DNA from: Apoda limacodes
Taxonomy: Eukaryota; Arthropoda; Insecta; Lepidoptera; Limacodidae
Direction: 5' to 3'
Length of the DNA stretch: 64,000 bases
Assembly: GCA_946406115.1 (NCBI GenBank)
Contig: OX291557.1
Span: forward strand, 17,578,501-17,642,500
Part shown: positions 42,337 through 54,545 of the stretch, piece after piece
How the letters are laid out: each line of letters starts with the position of its first letter
Position numbering within the stretch: the stretch's first letter is position 1
Translations under genes and position numbers: made by a program
The notes under the pieces: model-generated
Told to the model about the DNA's origin: nothing
The model's database searches: none
Seen by the model: only the letters and a program-made list of their open reading frames with translations

Positions 42337-43552
42337 TCTATACTTATAATAAAAACTGGTTGCCTGTAAAGTCGGTATACGGGCGAAAGTTTTACGTGAC
42401 AATGATTTTATGTCTGTCTCTCTCGCTCTTAGGCGGGCGCGTGCCTCTCACTCGCTCTCATTGTGAGCGCATAACGTGAGCGGAGCGTAACGCAGTTTCT
42501 TGAAGTGTCACCCGGCAAACCAATTTATAAGACGTTGTCACGTCAAAATGGTAGGAAAGTCAAAACTGTACATTGAATATTTTTTTAAAAGAATACTTGG
42601 GGTGAGAAGCCAAAAATATAGTTTTTAGAATTTTTGTCTGTTTGTCTGTATGTATGTTCGGGATAAAATCAAAAAGTACTGCATGGATTTACTTCAAATT
42701 TGGCACGAATATTATTAAGAAGTCTACTTAGGTACTTTAGGGCAAAACAATCATTTTGAGCCGCAGTTCCTCAAAATATTTCCCTTAGGTTATGGTGTCA
42801 TCAATTTTTTGTATAGGATTTAAAATTTCTTCGAAAAAAATTAAAAAAAAATACTAAATTTGTATATTTTCCAAATTGCTTTCAGGAGGTTAAAAATCAT
42901 TTAAGGTATATATTAGAGAAAAATACTAAGCCGTCTTCTACCTGGAGGGGCCAAAACTTGGTATGTTTTGAAAATACTTTTTGGATTTTAAGAAAAAAAG
43001 TAGCCCAAAGGTAATAGTGTGGTATATTTTAGAACCGGCTCATCAAGCCCTTTCATTTGATACCGCACACGATGGGTTTCCGAAAAAAAAAAAATTTAAT
43101 CCCAGACAAAAAAATTATGACATCATAACCCCTCCCCCCCCCCCCCCCTAGGGGAATATTTGAGGAACTGCGGGTCAAAATTATTGTTTTGCCCTAAAGT
43201 ACCTGTGTGCCAAACGGCTACACTCTACATCGATTTGCAGTTTTCGAGCGAAATTGCCGTTGTACACCTGCCACTATTATTTCTTCAACGCATTCTGTAA
43301 CAACGTGTTATCTAACGACGCATATTTGACTTGCTTCTTAATAATTAATTATTCTACTCACACATAGCTATTTATTTTAAAATCGTGTAAAGTCATAACT
43401 TAGACGTGTTATAATTTTTCACCATATAAAAATGTTTCCTATTTGCTAACTAGATGGCGTTGGCGTCGAATTAGATCGCGCTATGGTTTCGTTCACAAAA
43501 AGTGATGTTATAGTATAGCGTTCACGCATACGACGTCGCGGGCAGCAGCTAG
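42337..43552 (+). mobile_element. large Helitron-like element with nested inverted-repeat insertion
   Basis: It starts A|TCTATACTTATAATAAAA and ends 'cgggcagcaGCTAG|T' (43549-43552). It contains a 477-base insertion (42727-43203) absent from the copy at 39239. It has no intact coding frame. Confidence 0.7.
42727..43203. mobile_element. MITE with 58-base inverted termini
   Basis: The left end 'aggtactttagggcaaaac' through 'gcagttcctcaaaatattt' is inverted at the right (about 43146-43203), ending 'gccctaaagtacct'. The interior includes a C-run of 17 at 43133-43149. It is inserted in the surrounding Helitron. Superfamily not determined. Confidence 0.75.
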
Positions 43553-43555
43553 TAT

Positions 43556-43847
43556 TATATATATATATATATAAAATTGAATCCCTGTTTCCCTTGGTCA
43601 CGCCATAACTTTCGAACGACTACACCAAAGTGGATAATTCTTTTTTTGCTGTGTTCGTTATTGTTAGGGCAAGGTCTTAATGAAAGAAAAGAAAGGTCAA
43701 GGGCGAGTCAGACTCGAGCGCTAAGGGTAAACCGATTGTGATGAAATTTGGTACACACGCGGGTGAAGGTTTCTAAATTAGTACAACCATTTCACAAATG
43801 GCCCAGTTGTTTTAAAATAGAGAAACAGCGTTCGCCGGATCAACTAG
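43556..43847 (+). mobile_element. Helitron-like element
   Basis: After an AT dinucleotide run it reads 'ccctgtttcccttggtcac', 'cgagtcagactcgagcg', 'gatgaaatttggtacacac' and ends 'cgccggatcaaCTAG|T' (43844-43847). Related to 7465-7677. Confidence 0.6.
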
Positions 43848-43849
43848 TA

Positions 43850-44639
43850 AGAAATAAATCTTACCTACGTACGTGTCTACTTACATATGTAAGTAGGTAC
43901 GACGTACATACCTCTACTTACGATATCCCCTTAACATTAAAACTTCATTAGCATAGAAAATGTGTAGGAGTTTGTTATTCTCAAAACATCGACGAAAATA
44001 CAACCCACGACATAAGAGTTACTTAATTCTTAAAGTCAATAATATAATAGCAAAGTTGTATGAATGGAGTTATTGGAATGTTTCTTGAAGAATTTCGTTT
44101 CTTTATTTAATTATATATATATAACAAATAAGTAAGAGTAAGACATCTACGTGTTATAACTTACTTTATTCTTAATTATCTTATAAACCATAAATGAAAA
44201 AGTAATATGCTAGGTACCTACCTTTTATTATTTTTTTTTGAATTGAAATTGAAATTGTCATTGTTCCGATTGAAATATCGTTTCAATTCGATCTTGTGAG
44301 CTTGTTTTAAAAGCATTTAGTTGAATTTATTTCCTCAAATAACAAAATGAGTTGTAGCAGAATAGGCATAATAATTATTTTTCATATATTTGTTTCGTTC
44401 TTGGCCGTTTTCTAGTTTTGATGCAGTGTTTTGTGTTATTTCCAATATAATAAATACTATCGTAGACTTTTTAATTTGGTCGAATTATAAAAGGTTAACT
44501 TAGGCTAACTTAGGCCGCCAACTTTACTCCGGTGGTGTACCTATACGTATTGATGAGCGCCAAAATTACATAACGCTATAACATCTAAATAGGGGAGACT
44601 TGCAGACCTCTACATCTTCTCTCAATGATCTACCTTTTC
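43850..44639. other. AT-rich region with a small palindrome
   Basis: A small palindrome 'ctacttacatatgtaagtag' lies near 43878-43897. No gene seen. Confidence 0.4.
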
Positions 44640-45340
44640 TAAAAAAAGTCAAATAGAGTTCTGAGAAAGATTCCAAAAGGTGCCCGTAATTTAGCAGCTG
44701 GTAAACTGTCATTGCTAATTGAAAACTGAATCTCTTCCAACAGTGTTGAAGATTGGAGTTTGCTGTTAACTGTTTGCTTATGTCGCTCTTAAAATTCCCA
44801 GTACCAAGGACCAGCGTTCGTTAACACAAAAGGTAAAGGAAAATATTAATTTTAATAATTCTTCCTTTTCTCAAGAGGATCTAAACTCACATTAATTCTC
44901 GCTATACCGCTCTGTTGAATCAAAAGTTCATGATGGTGACTTCTGAGGTGCCGTTTTCTGCTTACATCAGATAGCTCCTTCGCCACCAATAATATAGATA
45001 CTTTAACAGCCCTGCAAAATAAACACCCTTCACCTTCTCGTCCTATAGTCCTTCCATCCGTCCCCGATTCTACATTTTCGTATCTTATAGTGACTACTTC
45101 AGAAGTTGTTAATGCCATTAATTAATTTTATAACGGATCAGCCTCTGGATTAGATGGCTAGCGTCCCGAACACTTGAAGTGTTTAATCTCACCTACTTGC
45201 GGAGACAATGCAAAGAGGCTTCTTGATAGTCTTACCAAATTTTGTAATTTTTTACTTAAAGTTCTAGTTAACCCACTAGTTTGCCCATATCTCTACGGTG
45301 CTTCTCTTTGTGCACTTGTAAAAAATAACGGGGTTTTATT
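44640..45340 (+). pseudogene. decayed N-terminal reverse transcriptase fragment
   Basis: One plus-strand frame reads LQNKHPSPSRP (near 45010), SEVVNAIN, then a stop, GSASGLDG, a second stop, and RPEHLKCLISP, LLDSLTKFCNF and YLYGASLCALVKNNG (to about 45330). This is the template-grip/fingers region of a non-LTR RT that I recall as common in Lepidoptera. Upstream to 44640 are further out-of-frame pieces. Multiple stops and frameshifts make it a relic. The minus-strand open frame at 45118-44852 is a shadow. Confidence 0.6.
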
Positions 45341-45630
45341 ACACATAAAAATAAATTTCAAAAATAAAAAAAAATAGATAGGGCGAGAGGAATTCCTCTG
45401 TTAAATACACTGGACTTAGGTATAATATTGGTTATTGTAAGGTTGAATAGTAATTTTATAGCTTCCGATTCAAGTTTCTTGAAGAGCCGCGCGCTTGTCT
45501 GTCGCATCATATCCGATTTGAAACACCTGGCTAACCCCGCCCTTTAGGAAAGGTAGCCAATTAAAATTTTATAAAAACTGGTTATATTTCAAATGTTGTT
45601 TATGTAGGTTTATAATTAATTTTCCACCCT

Positions 45631-45845
45631 TTTTTTATACCACTTAGGTGGCAAACAAGCACGCACAACAACGGAGGAGGAAGTTCCAACGGACCGCCTG
45701 ATGGAAAGCGGTCACCGCAGTCTGTGAACAGAACTTTAATAATCTAATAACTTGAAGAACCCCATCTGGCAGGGAGCTTATTCCACAAACCAATCGTATT
45801 TGGGAGGAAGTTCCTCTGAAACCGCACTGTACACACCTTCCGGCG
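45631..45845 (-). mobile_element. LINE 3'-end fragment, rearranged
   Basis: In plus view 'taccacttaggtggcaaac', 'ggaccgcctgatgg', 'cttgaagaacccc' and 'ggaagttcctctgaaaccg', all of the 1905-3016 family, with an extra stretch of about 25 bases near 45660-45690 and internal deletions. Confidence 0.7.
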
Positions 45846-46572
45846 TACCAACTGTACTTTTTGTTAAATGTCTGCATAACTTATTTTAAATATTATTGTA
45901 TACCTTTTGAATTACAAGCAAGTGAAATGCATTAAAAGGGAATTAAATCGGATAAATTAAATATGGTATCTGTTATAGTTAAATTACTCAACAAATATTT
46001 AAAATTGTTAAGGTGAATAAAACTATTTTTTCCATACGAAGTCTATTACGTATACATAATAAAAATTACTTCGTTTTTTACCATAGTCGCAAAATAATTT
46101 GAAAATCCTAGTGTATTATTAGGTATATATATTTATAACCAGAGTTTTTATATGGTTATTTCATAATTCATGAGCATTTTATGAATGTACACGCTTTTAG
46201 CGATATCAGATAATAAAATGAGCATAAAGCTATTTGAGTACTTATATAACGACCTAGCGAAATGTTTTAAAGAACAGATCTAGTGTAACGAAGTTTGTAT
46301 GGAAATAATCTAAATCGGTTTCACCTTAACTTATTAACTAACCTGTCCCATCCAGTTCTCTACTGGTAACCAACAAAATGGTCAAGTCAGTGAAAGCGAC
46401 CGACTTCTGCAGATGGCATCGGCGATACGATCGCATATGGACCGAGTGTAATTAATTCGTCACATAATACTGGGCACAAATAATTAAGTACTTGGTATCA
46501 TTACATCACCAGTTTGAATATGATATCTGCATAAGAAGAGCGTATCATAATAAATATTTCGTATAATACCTA
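45846..46572. other. AT-rich region, no features
   Basis: I see no gene, RNA or named repeat here. Confidence 0.4.
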
Positions 46573-46711
46573 CAGATAACATTTTTTTCCTGCAGTTCGC
46601 TCGCGTAAATTTTAGTATGCAACCTACATTATATCATTTACTAGATAACAGTTTTTTCCTGCAGTTCGCTCGCGTAAATTTTAGTATGCGACCTACATTA
46701 TATCATTTACT
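46573..46711. repeat. tandem duplication of a 69-base unit
   Basis: Two units share 'cctgcagttcgctcgcg', 'aaattttagtatgc' and 'acctacattatatcattta', with only a few differences, so the duplication is recent. Confidence 0.85.
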
Positions 46712-47084
46712 ACTCGTTTATCAAGTTATTTAATACTTTATCTTATAATAAACTAGCTAATGACCGCGTCTTTCAATGCGTGATTTCCTATTTCCGGAAT
46801 ATAAGGTGTGTTCTGCGTTAATTTCAGACCCACCAAAGAAATCTTAGTTTATATTATATAATAATGTATTATTCATATACACCGTATCAAACGCAGTGCA
46901 GCAAGCCCACATTTTGTGCTGCGTAGTGTGTGCGTGCTTATATTGTATAAAAAAAAAATACCTCAATTATTAATAGCTATTTAGTTTTAGTTTTTTTTTT
47001 CGACTCGCACTTGACTATTTTACTATAAATGCTATATGTTTTTGGAAAAGTCTCTTCAAACTCTTTATTTTATTGCCAAACAAG

Positions 47085-47235
47085 GTATATAATGTAAAAA
47101 AATAATTAAATACACATATTAAACATAGACAACACCCAGACTCAAAATAAACTCAAATGTTCATTACTGACATGAATGTTTGTCCAGAGCGGGGATAGAA
47201 CCCGCACCCCTTAGATCCGCAGGCAGTCCCCCGTT
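47085..47235 (-). mobile_element. tRNA-derived SINE head, minus strand
   Basis: In plus view 'cacccagactcaaaataaac', 'gtttgtccagagcgggga' and 'tagaacccgcacccctt' are the inverse of the 11083-11355 head and early body. Confidence 0.6.
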
Positions 47236-47634
47236 AAAAAATAATTAGTTGAGCCAAGAGAATATTGTTTTATATATGCACCAACGAATATTTCTTTTAT
47301 CTAAAATATTATTTTTCTGAATTATTTAAAATAATATATAGTTAATTCAAAGATCAAATTTCTTTGAACCAGTAAATTGAACCGTATCAGTTTGAGAGAA
47401 TATTTAATTCATTGAAGAAAAATATGCTTCTTTATTTGAAACACTTTAGTTTTCTTGGGCGTAGAACTTCGTGTGTTATTGGATGGAGAAAATTAACACA
47501 TTTATTATACACATATATTTCTACTACGGAGCCGTCAACCATAGCACCAACATTATTTTTAAAATGGATATTATATTCTGTGAATATTTCAAGCGTCTAC
47601 CTGTTGCCGTTATCAATATCGAGCAAAAACTAGC

Positions 47635-47848
47635 AATAAAAATCACGTTTGTTGTATAGGAACCCCTTAAATATTTATTTCACTCTATTTTTTAGTATTT
47701 GTTGTTATAGCGGCAACAGAAATACATCATCTGTGAAAATTTCAACTATCACGGTTCATGAGATAAAGCCTAGTGACAGACGGACGGACAGCGAAATCTT
47801 AGCAATAGGGCCCCGTTTTGTACCCTTTGCTTACGGAACCCTAGAAAC
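47635..47848. repeat. 'ggttccgta' repeat fragment
   Basis: Contains 'ttcatgagataaagcctag', 'gacagacggacggacagcg' and ends 'tacggaaccctag'. It belongs to the dispersed family bounding 25476-26600. Open frames here are spurious. Confidence 0.5.
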
Positions 47849-48000
47849 AATATTACAGTTAAACAACCCTACCTACATTATAAGTGTATCAGCTTATAAG
47901 GCCAGGGACGCAATGACACGTTAATCATTTATCTATGACACGGTAATCATATATCTGTACTCACGGTACACACAAAACACGATATCGCATCGACATGCAC

Positions 48001-48142
48001 GACGCACAAGTGCAATGCCTTACTGACCGATACATGTGCCTAACCATCACATTCACAAGAATAATTTTATGGACGCACAAGTGCAATGCCTTACTGACCG
48101 ATACATGTGCCTAACCATTACATTCACAAGAATAATTTTATG
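48001..48142. repeat. tandem duplication of a 71-base unit
   Basis: Two almost identical units starting 'gacgcacaagtgcaatgcc' and ending 'aagaataattttatg'; I noted one mismatch. A very recent duplication. Confidence 0.9.
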
Positions 48143-48204
48143 ATGATAAGTGATTGATACGATCACTGGTCGTGCAATTAATGACCTCGCAGTTGTATTT
48201 GTAA

Positions 48205-48290
48205 GGGTCGGCTTATACCGAGACGCGACGCAACGAGACGCGGCGCGACGAGACGTAAAGCGGCTTGAAGATGCGCCGACCCTTAGTCAC
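48205..48290. repeat. short GC-rich inverted-end element
   Basis: 'gggtcggcttataccgag' with repeated 'gacgcg' motifs, ending 'gcgccgaccc'. It resembles the element at 57843-57932. Confidence 0.5.
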
Positions 48291-48445
48291 AATACTCACA
48301 ATGATACATACTTCAGAAGAATAAAACGTAAACCAGTATAAAATGACGGATCTGCCATTGGTATCTATCTTAGATATTAATTTAGTACATTATTCTGCTC
48401 AATGCTTTCATACTATAATATTAGCATATGTTAGCATTTATATGT

Positions 48446-48716
48446 CGCAGCCATCTGGTTAAATTAGCCAGTTAATTGGACGCCTAGGCAGATCGTCAAG
48501 TATGGAAAAGAAAGGAACAGAAATCGCACTGTATAAGAACGTTGGGTTAGATTCAGTTTCTGCTTTATAAACGTAGATGCGGAGTGAGCGCAGCGACCGG
48601 AGCGTTCTAGCCAAGTTTCATTTAATAATCTGTTCAGTTATATGGTATTTTCTTTTCCATATTTAACGATCTGCCTAGGCGCCCAATTAAATGGCTATTT
48701 TAACCAGATGGCTGCG
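48446..48716. mobile_element. MITE, 271 bp, with ~66-base inverted termini
   Basis: The left end 'cgcagccatctggttaa' through 'gacgcctaggcagatcg' is inverted at the right end, finishing 'aaccagatggctgcg'. The interior includes 'gtgagcgcagcgaccgg'. No coding sequence and no clear target duplication. Confidence 0.8.
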
Positions 48717-48839
48717 AAATATACACTACGTTATGTGTTTTAAATTGTTACAGCTGTTTCTAGCGGTTTCACCTGTGTAGAATCGATTTGTTACTATTCA
48801 TCGATTTAAATATAATTAAATCTGTTTTTAAATCGATTC

Positions 48840-49038
48840 CGACAGAAACATTAAACGTATTGATCGGTATAAAAGGTAGGGTATACGTATATCCTGCCCC
48901 TTTTTTTGCATTTTCCGGGATAAAAAGCCAATGTGCTATTCCACACTTTAATAATCTACCTCTGTCCTAAATTTTATCCATCCGTGGCGTGATTGAGTAA
49001 CAAACATCCATTCATCCATTTACATATATTAGTATAGA
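48840..49038 (-). mobile_element. diverged Helitron fragment, minus strand
   Basis: The right end 'tatattagtatagatt' is the inverse of the Helitron start, and the body includes 'ccgggataaaaagcc'. The opposite end is not preserved. Confidence 0.4.
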
Positions 49039-50689
49039 TTATTATGGATTACGTACTTACCTACTTGACAGCTATATGTTTGTCGATAATTCTTACTATA
49101 TGTAAATTTTAAATCGAAAATAAAATAAAACCAAATAAAGGCCAAAAGAATTTATATTTAAGTTATTTGACAGGGGCAAGTAATAATGTGATAAAGATCC
49201 AATCCAAAAAAAATACATGTGCAAAATTCCCAAGAGTTACTCAAAATCGGATTTACAAAAGAAATAAGGGGTTGTGTGCTACTGGTACAGTCAAACACAA
49301 TATCAACATGTAATATGTACTCGGTATTAGTAATTCTTTGAAATTTCGTCGAGTGTGTAGGATGTTATTGGTTTCCATCGTGTTTGTTGGTCGTAACGTG
49401 ATCGATGGAGCGATGTGGCGCTTTTCTTTGCTTACATTAGCAAGAGTAGCTATTTCGCTTTCAAGCAGGGTCAGCTTATCGTAGCCACTTCTTCCACTTC
49501 ACTTACGTGTAGGGTTACCACAATATTGGTGCTGAAATTCGGGACAAAAAAAACTAGGGCAAATAAACAAAAATATATTCACCAAAGGGTTTGATAGTAG
49601 TTTTATAATAGTTTTTTAAAGAGAAGCAGCGATATTTACAAAACTTTTGTAATAAGAAGATAAAGTATTTGAACAAATACAAACAAATGGCGTTGTTTGA
49701 TGCCACCATCCATCCAGCTTCACTTCTACGATTGCAGGCGATTTTACTTGATTTTATTCAATTTTTTGCCGTCTCTTTGGTCTAACCTGCATTCCAACCA
49801 TATCGTCCTCGCGCATTTCATAGCGAAAGGCACCGTGGTCCACTCACTTTTTGTATTTGCTTACAAACTGTTAAAACTCCCGGCGTAAAAAGCGCCCACG
49901 TGCAAACACAAGCAGGATGAGTCAAATGGTCTATGGAGCACACTAAACTTCGTGCGAGCGACCACTTATACCTATAAGATATACCACTATCAAATTATTT
50001 TTTAGGAATGAAATCCGTGACCAGTTTGTGAAACAGAGACAATCCCAATCAAACTGGGATGTATGGTAAGCCTACTTGCGACTTATGATCAGAGTGACGC
50101 AGGGCAAATCCATTGTTAGAAAACTTCGAAACACTCAGGGATACATTTTATTTGGTATCACAAAAACACATTTTTTTGTCTATACAAATTGGAGCATAGT
50201 TCACTGCGGAAAGACATACAAAAAAAAAGGAGTAGATCACAGTAGTTTTTGACTTGGTATCCTACCTTATTTTCGACAAATCTTGAGAAAAACGGAAACA
50301 GCATGCATTTTTACTACTTTTGAATTGATGATTTGGAATTAAATTACTACCTTTGTTTACGTGTATGTATAATCTTCCAGTATAGAGTTCAGACTGGTAG
50401 TTTTTCAAATAACCTTTGATTATAAACTAGACACTCCTACGTGACTTGATAGTTCGCCGTACCTCCTAACGTACGTTTCGCAAACGTGAACCATACACGT
50501 GTGAGGTATCAATGTTATTAAACATGGGCACATATTATAACAACACGGTATTAACACTAAGATATATTTATCAAGGTAGGTACAAGGTTTGCGTCATTGA
50601 AGGCAGCTGCACTATCGACCACTCACGTATGCAACTGACTACACAATTAACTGCCTACGATGCCTGCCTAGGTGAGTTTAACCGTAACA
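49039..50689. other. AT-rich region, no features
   Basis: No gene or named repeat is supported. The open frames at 49697 and 50512 lack recognisable motifs. Confidence 0.4.
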
Positions 50690-50996
50690 TAAATTCTACC
50701 GCTTTTCCATTTACTCTGGTCATAGTAGCAGCAGAGCGTTTCTTTCCTGCTTTCTGGGCCAAAAGAGGTAAATTCTGTCGCTTTGCCATTTACTCTAGTT
50801 ATAGTAGCAGTGCTCCTTTTCCTGCTTTCTGGGCTCAAGAGGTAAATCATATCGCTTTTCCATTTACTCTAGATATAGTAGCAGCAGTGCATCTTTTTCC
50901 TACTTTCTGGTCAATTCTAGCGCTGTACATTTGCTTCCGTCATAGTAACACTGCTTCTCTTAACTGCTTTTTAGGCTGAAAAGGTAAATCCTTTAA
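50690..50996. repeat. degenerate minisatellite, ~75-base unit
   Basis: Four diverged units carry 'cttttccatttactct', 'tatagtagcagc', 'ttcctgctttctgggc' and 'aagaggtaaat'. The open frame 50512-50979 overlaps it and changes reading frame between units, so it is not a protein repeat. Confidence 0.75.
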
Positions 50997-51819
50997 CCTT
51001 TTATTGAAATGTTACATACATGTAAGTAGCGTGTCAGATTTGAATGAAGCTAAATCTCAGAACCACATCAAGGACTACATATCTCTAATTTTGAACGATC
51101 ATGTTTTGTCTATGTTTATATGAGATTAAGAGAACCCCTTTTTAACTTTCGGAAAAACCTATTACTATGGTAACTCTCAATTGGGATAAAAGTAGTCTTT
51201 GGTTTTCTTAGTCCCTACAGTTAAGTATCTTTGTGCCACAAATCAATTAAGTTGTAAGCACTGTGACAACGTTAGGAATAGTGTCCCGCAGAAAAAATAT
51301 CAGGATAAAAAGTAATCTATTTTTTTTCTGTTCCTCTAGCTACCCATGCGCCAAATATCAGGTATAAATGTAGCGGTCAAATATGTAGGAAGCGTCTCAC
51401 ACGTGATAAAAGACTATCTTTGACAGGTAATAATTGTATTCTGCTATTGAAGATATGAAAAACATATGTTAAGATAAATTTTTATCGTTCGTTGATTTTG
51501 TTTTACATGAATTTGAATTGAATGTTTTGCCAAATGATAAAATAAGTTTTCTTATTATCTTTTGATAAGCCCTACCTTATAATCTGGCATTAATCATATT
51601 GTTACAGCAATTTTGTCATCTACGTTTTTAGTTATCAAAGATTAGATACTCCTTTTCTTGTTTCTTTTTGGCGATTAGAAGCAACTTGTATAAATGAATT
51701 CCGTTGGTTTTGCTATGTTTATTACCTCAAATTCAAAGTGTCGCTGAGTTCTTAGTCTTACTTATATATATGAACCTCTCTGCACAACCTTTTTAGCTCT
51801 TCATGATAAGTGTGATAGA
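50997..51819. other. AT-rich region with transposon-tail phrases
   Basis: Phrases such as 'gggataaaaagta' near 51180 and 51300 suggest old Helitron or Tc-like remnants. Nothing can be delimited. Confidence 0.35.
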
Positions 51820-51928
51820 TTTTAAAGGGTCGGCAACGCGCAAGTATGCCCTTTCGTGTGGCAAGTGTCAGAGGGCAAGCTTCCATAGGCTAGTCTTGTC
51901 TGTCACCTTAGTAGTATAAAAAAAATCG
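51820..51928 (+). mobile_element. diverged LINE 3'-end fragment
   Basis: 'aaagggtcggcaacgcgc', 'ccataggcta' and 'gtcaccttagtagtat' before an A-run: an older copy of the 1905-3016 tail. Confidence 0.65.
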
Positions 51929-52401
51929 CAAATTCAGATGGATTTATGTCAATAGACTAATTATGAAAACACTACCTGTGCCCTATGGTTTTACCCGCGT
52001 GATAACCCCTAGCTAGATCAATCTGGGAAGTATTAACCTATGTGAAGGTGAAAGTTTCAAATCAATGATTCATCAATGATTTATAAAGCGACGGATGAAC
52101 CTGCATGTAAAGCACGTATTTTTGTTATATTAGGATGACATCTATTTTATTAACTGTAGACGTGGATCGCAAACATAACAAGTGAACATGCTATCTAGGG
52201 TTGTCGACTTGTTATGTCTGTGGCTTGGATGCCTGTAGCTGCAAAGACGACTCAGGCGGCTAATACGGCATATCATACGCTCAATTAAGCGTTAACTGCG
52301 CTACGGATTTGCACACACTAGCTATATTTATAGCCAACAAGTAACAATCGATACAATATATCTATAGTTTTTTGATATGAATTTCTTTAAGACCTATAAA
52401 T

Positions 52402-52571
52402 AAATAAATATTTTACACACAGAGCGCCGTCTTGCCCCAAAGTAAGCAAAGCTTGTATAAGACAAGGGGTCATACAAAAATACACCCAGACTCATTTGTC
52501 AAGTGCGGGAATCCAACCACACTCCATCTGCACAGCAACCGGCCACACTAACAACAAGGCTGCGAGGGAGT
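52402..52571 (-). mobile_element. tRNA-derived SINE, minus strand
   Basis: In plus view it runs from 'ataaataaatattt' (tail inverse) through 'agagcgccgtcttgcccc' and 'acacccagactcattt' to 'aacaaggctgcgagggagt', the inverse of the 11083 family from tail to head. The central A-run part is deleted. Confidence 0.75.
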
Positions 52572-52574
52572 CAA

Positions 52575-53624
52575 AGTTTTGTTTGAAATTACAGCTGTTA
52601 TACTTGATAAAGGACATTTTTATCACCTACCTTCCGTTAAAATATTAAGTGTTTAGGAACAGTACACGCACTTTAAGAGGAAAATCCTGCCGATTTTCCC
52701 CATAAAAACTTATTACCTATAATTTTTTTTATATATTTTGCTTTTTTTGATATGCAAATCCTTTAAATAACTGGGGCAAATAGCCAATGCACTAGATAAC
52801 AACGAATTATATTGATGTAACAGACTTTCATAAAAACCAAGGGAAACAAGTACTTTAAAAATGTGTACAAGTGTTAACACAGAAGTCACTTCCAGATTTT
52901 AGCGTGATATATATAAATGAAAATCAGTTAGAAAAGTTTAGCACTAGACAAAGGCAAGTTTTATAACATGTTTTTTTCAATCATTAAGATGTTTGCCACA
53001 AACACTGCGTAGTTACGCAATTTAATTTAGCCTTTATCTTAGCCTTAAGTTTATAGACGTCTCGATACACAATTTTTACACAGAAACAATAAAGTATAAG
53101 CATTCCAAGAGTAAAATAATATCAAACTCAGTGTTAAACGGGGGTCAACGATTTTAACGCCAGCAGTTACATTGCAGACAAAGTTAAATTATTTTATTCA
53201 AACGTCTGGAGTAACATTCCAAGAGATACCTACCGGGGAAATGTGGATGCAATATCTCGGATAATTTTGCTTCATTTATCCGACAAAATGTTGAGTATGG
53301 TCACCAAAAAAAATACCTATCTAAATGCTATCTCTATGTTATTCACATTGAAAATTCAGTTGCATTTTATGCCACTCAGCTGGAATTAAAGGCGGTTGAT
53401 CGTGCCTATTCGGATTATGGAGAAATATAATGCAATTTCACTTTTGTGAATAATGCTGATATTGTGAGCCGTGAATACAATAAACTGTAATGCTATATTC
53501 TTACTATTTTATTTTCTAGTTAATTGTATTCATTATAAATGTATGTATTTATTATTAAATCCAACTTATACGAATTATTATAGTCAAAGTGTTTTTTAGC
53601 ATGTTGAAATGTAAAAAAAAGTCA
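52575..53624. other. AT-rich region, no features
   Basis: No coding, RNA or repeat feature is supported. Confidence 0.4.
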
Positions 53625-53800
53625 AAAGCGAGTCAGACTCGCACACCGTGGAGTTCGTACCACCATTAACGTAATTTCCGTACACGAATAAACTCAAAAA
53701 GTGTGCCGCTAAGCGGTCACCCATCCAATGTCTGACCAAGCCCTCCGTTGCTAACTTTGAATATTGTTTCCAACACACAAATGAGTTACTGACGTTACTG
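53625..53800 (-). mobile_element. 5S-rRNA-derived SINE, second copy
   Basis: On the minus strand it reads 'gttagcaacggagggc', 'ttggtcagaca', 'ttggatgggtgaccgc', then 'agcggcacactttttgag' and ends 'gcgagtctgactcgc'. It matches the copy at 34560-34795 from the 5S-like head to the tail, supporting a mobile family. Confidence 0.75.
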
Positions 53801-54545
53801 TTTATCTTAATAATCACTATATGATGTTTATACGGTAATTATAATAAAATGGTAATGGCTCGGGCCCGTCTCACACTTGGCCGGTTATTATTATTTGTTA
53901 TTATACCTTAGGGCTCACGCTATAATCACGGTAAGTATGAAACTTGAATGTATTACTTTAATGTAACTTAATTTTTTATTTTTTGTTAAAACATCTACCC
54001 ATCGGCTTCTACCCATTTTGGTCTAGAAGAAAAGACAGCACATGCTCAGTAATGAGGCTCCGTTGACAACCTTTGGGTACGGAGCCCTAATAAAGCAAAA
54101 AAGCTATCAGTATAAAGTTACTGCTTGGTTAAGGCCACAGAATAAGAAAGTACCTATAAACTAACCAAGTACTTATGAACGAACTCTTTGTCGGGCGACT
54201 TTCAATTTGGACACGCCAATACAAATAGGTAGAGAAGGTCACTTAAGTATAACATTTTTGAAGAACCATAAGTAAATGAAAAACATGCACTTGAATCTTG
54301 CGAATTTTAAACATGCTGTAATAAATTTTCCTAATAAACATTAGATGTATCTGACTTACAATATACCTAACATGTCGATAACTTATCGGTAAAAACATTT
54401 TCAGACTACTTTGATAACCACTGAAGAGATACAGGTAATTGATTGATGATTACACCAATATAGATAAAAATTAGTGTTTCCAGTGAAGTATTCCATCTAT
54501 TTTGCCATAAAGTTAATCCTAATTTGCCGTGCCGTGCAGAAAAGG

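Noticed and set aside
44852..45118. 88-codon minus-strand frame
   Set aside because: It is antisense to the decayed RT fragment, which has recognisable motifs on the plus strand.
48001..48142. Possible CRISPR-like array
   Set aside because: It is a simple two-unit tandem duplication without spacers, in a eukaryotic genome.
50512..50979. 155-codon open frame
   Set aside because: It runs through a degenerate minisatellite whose units are read in different frames, so it is not a repeated protein.
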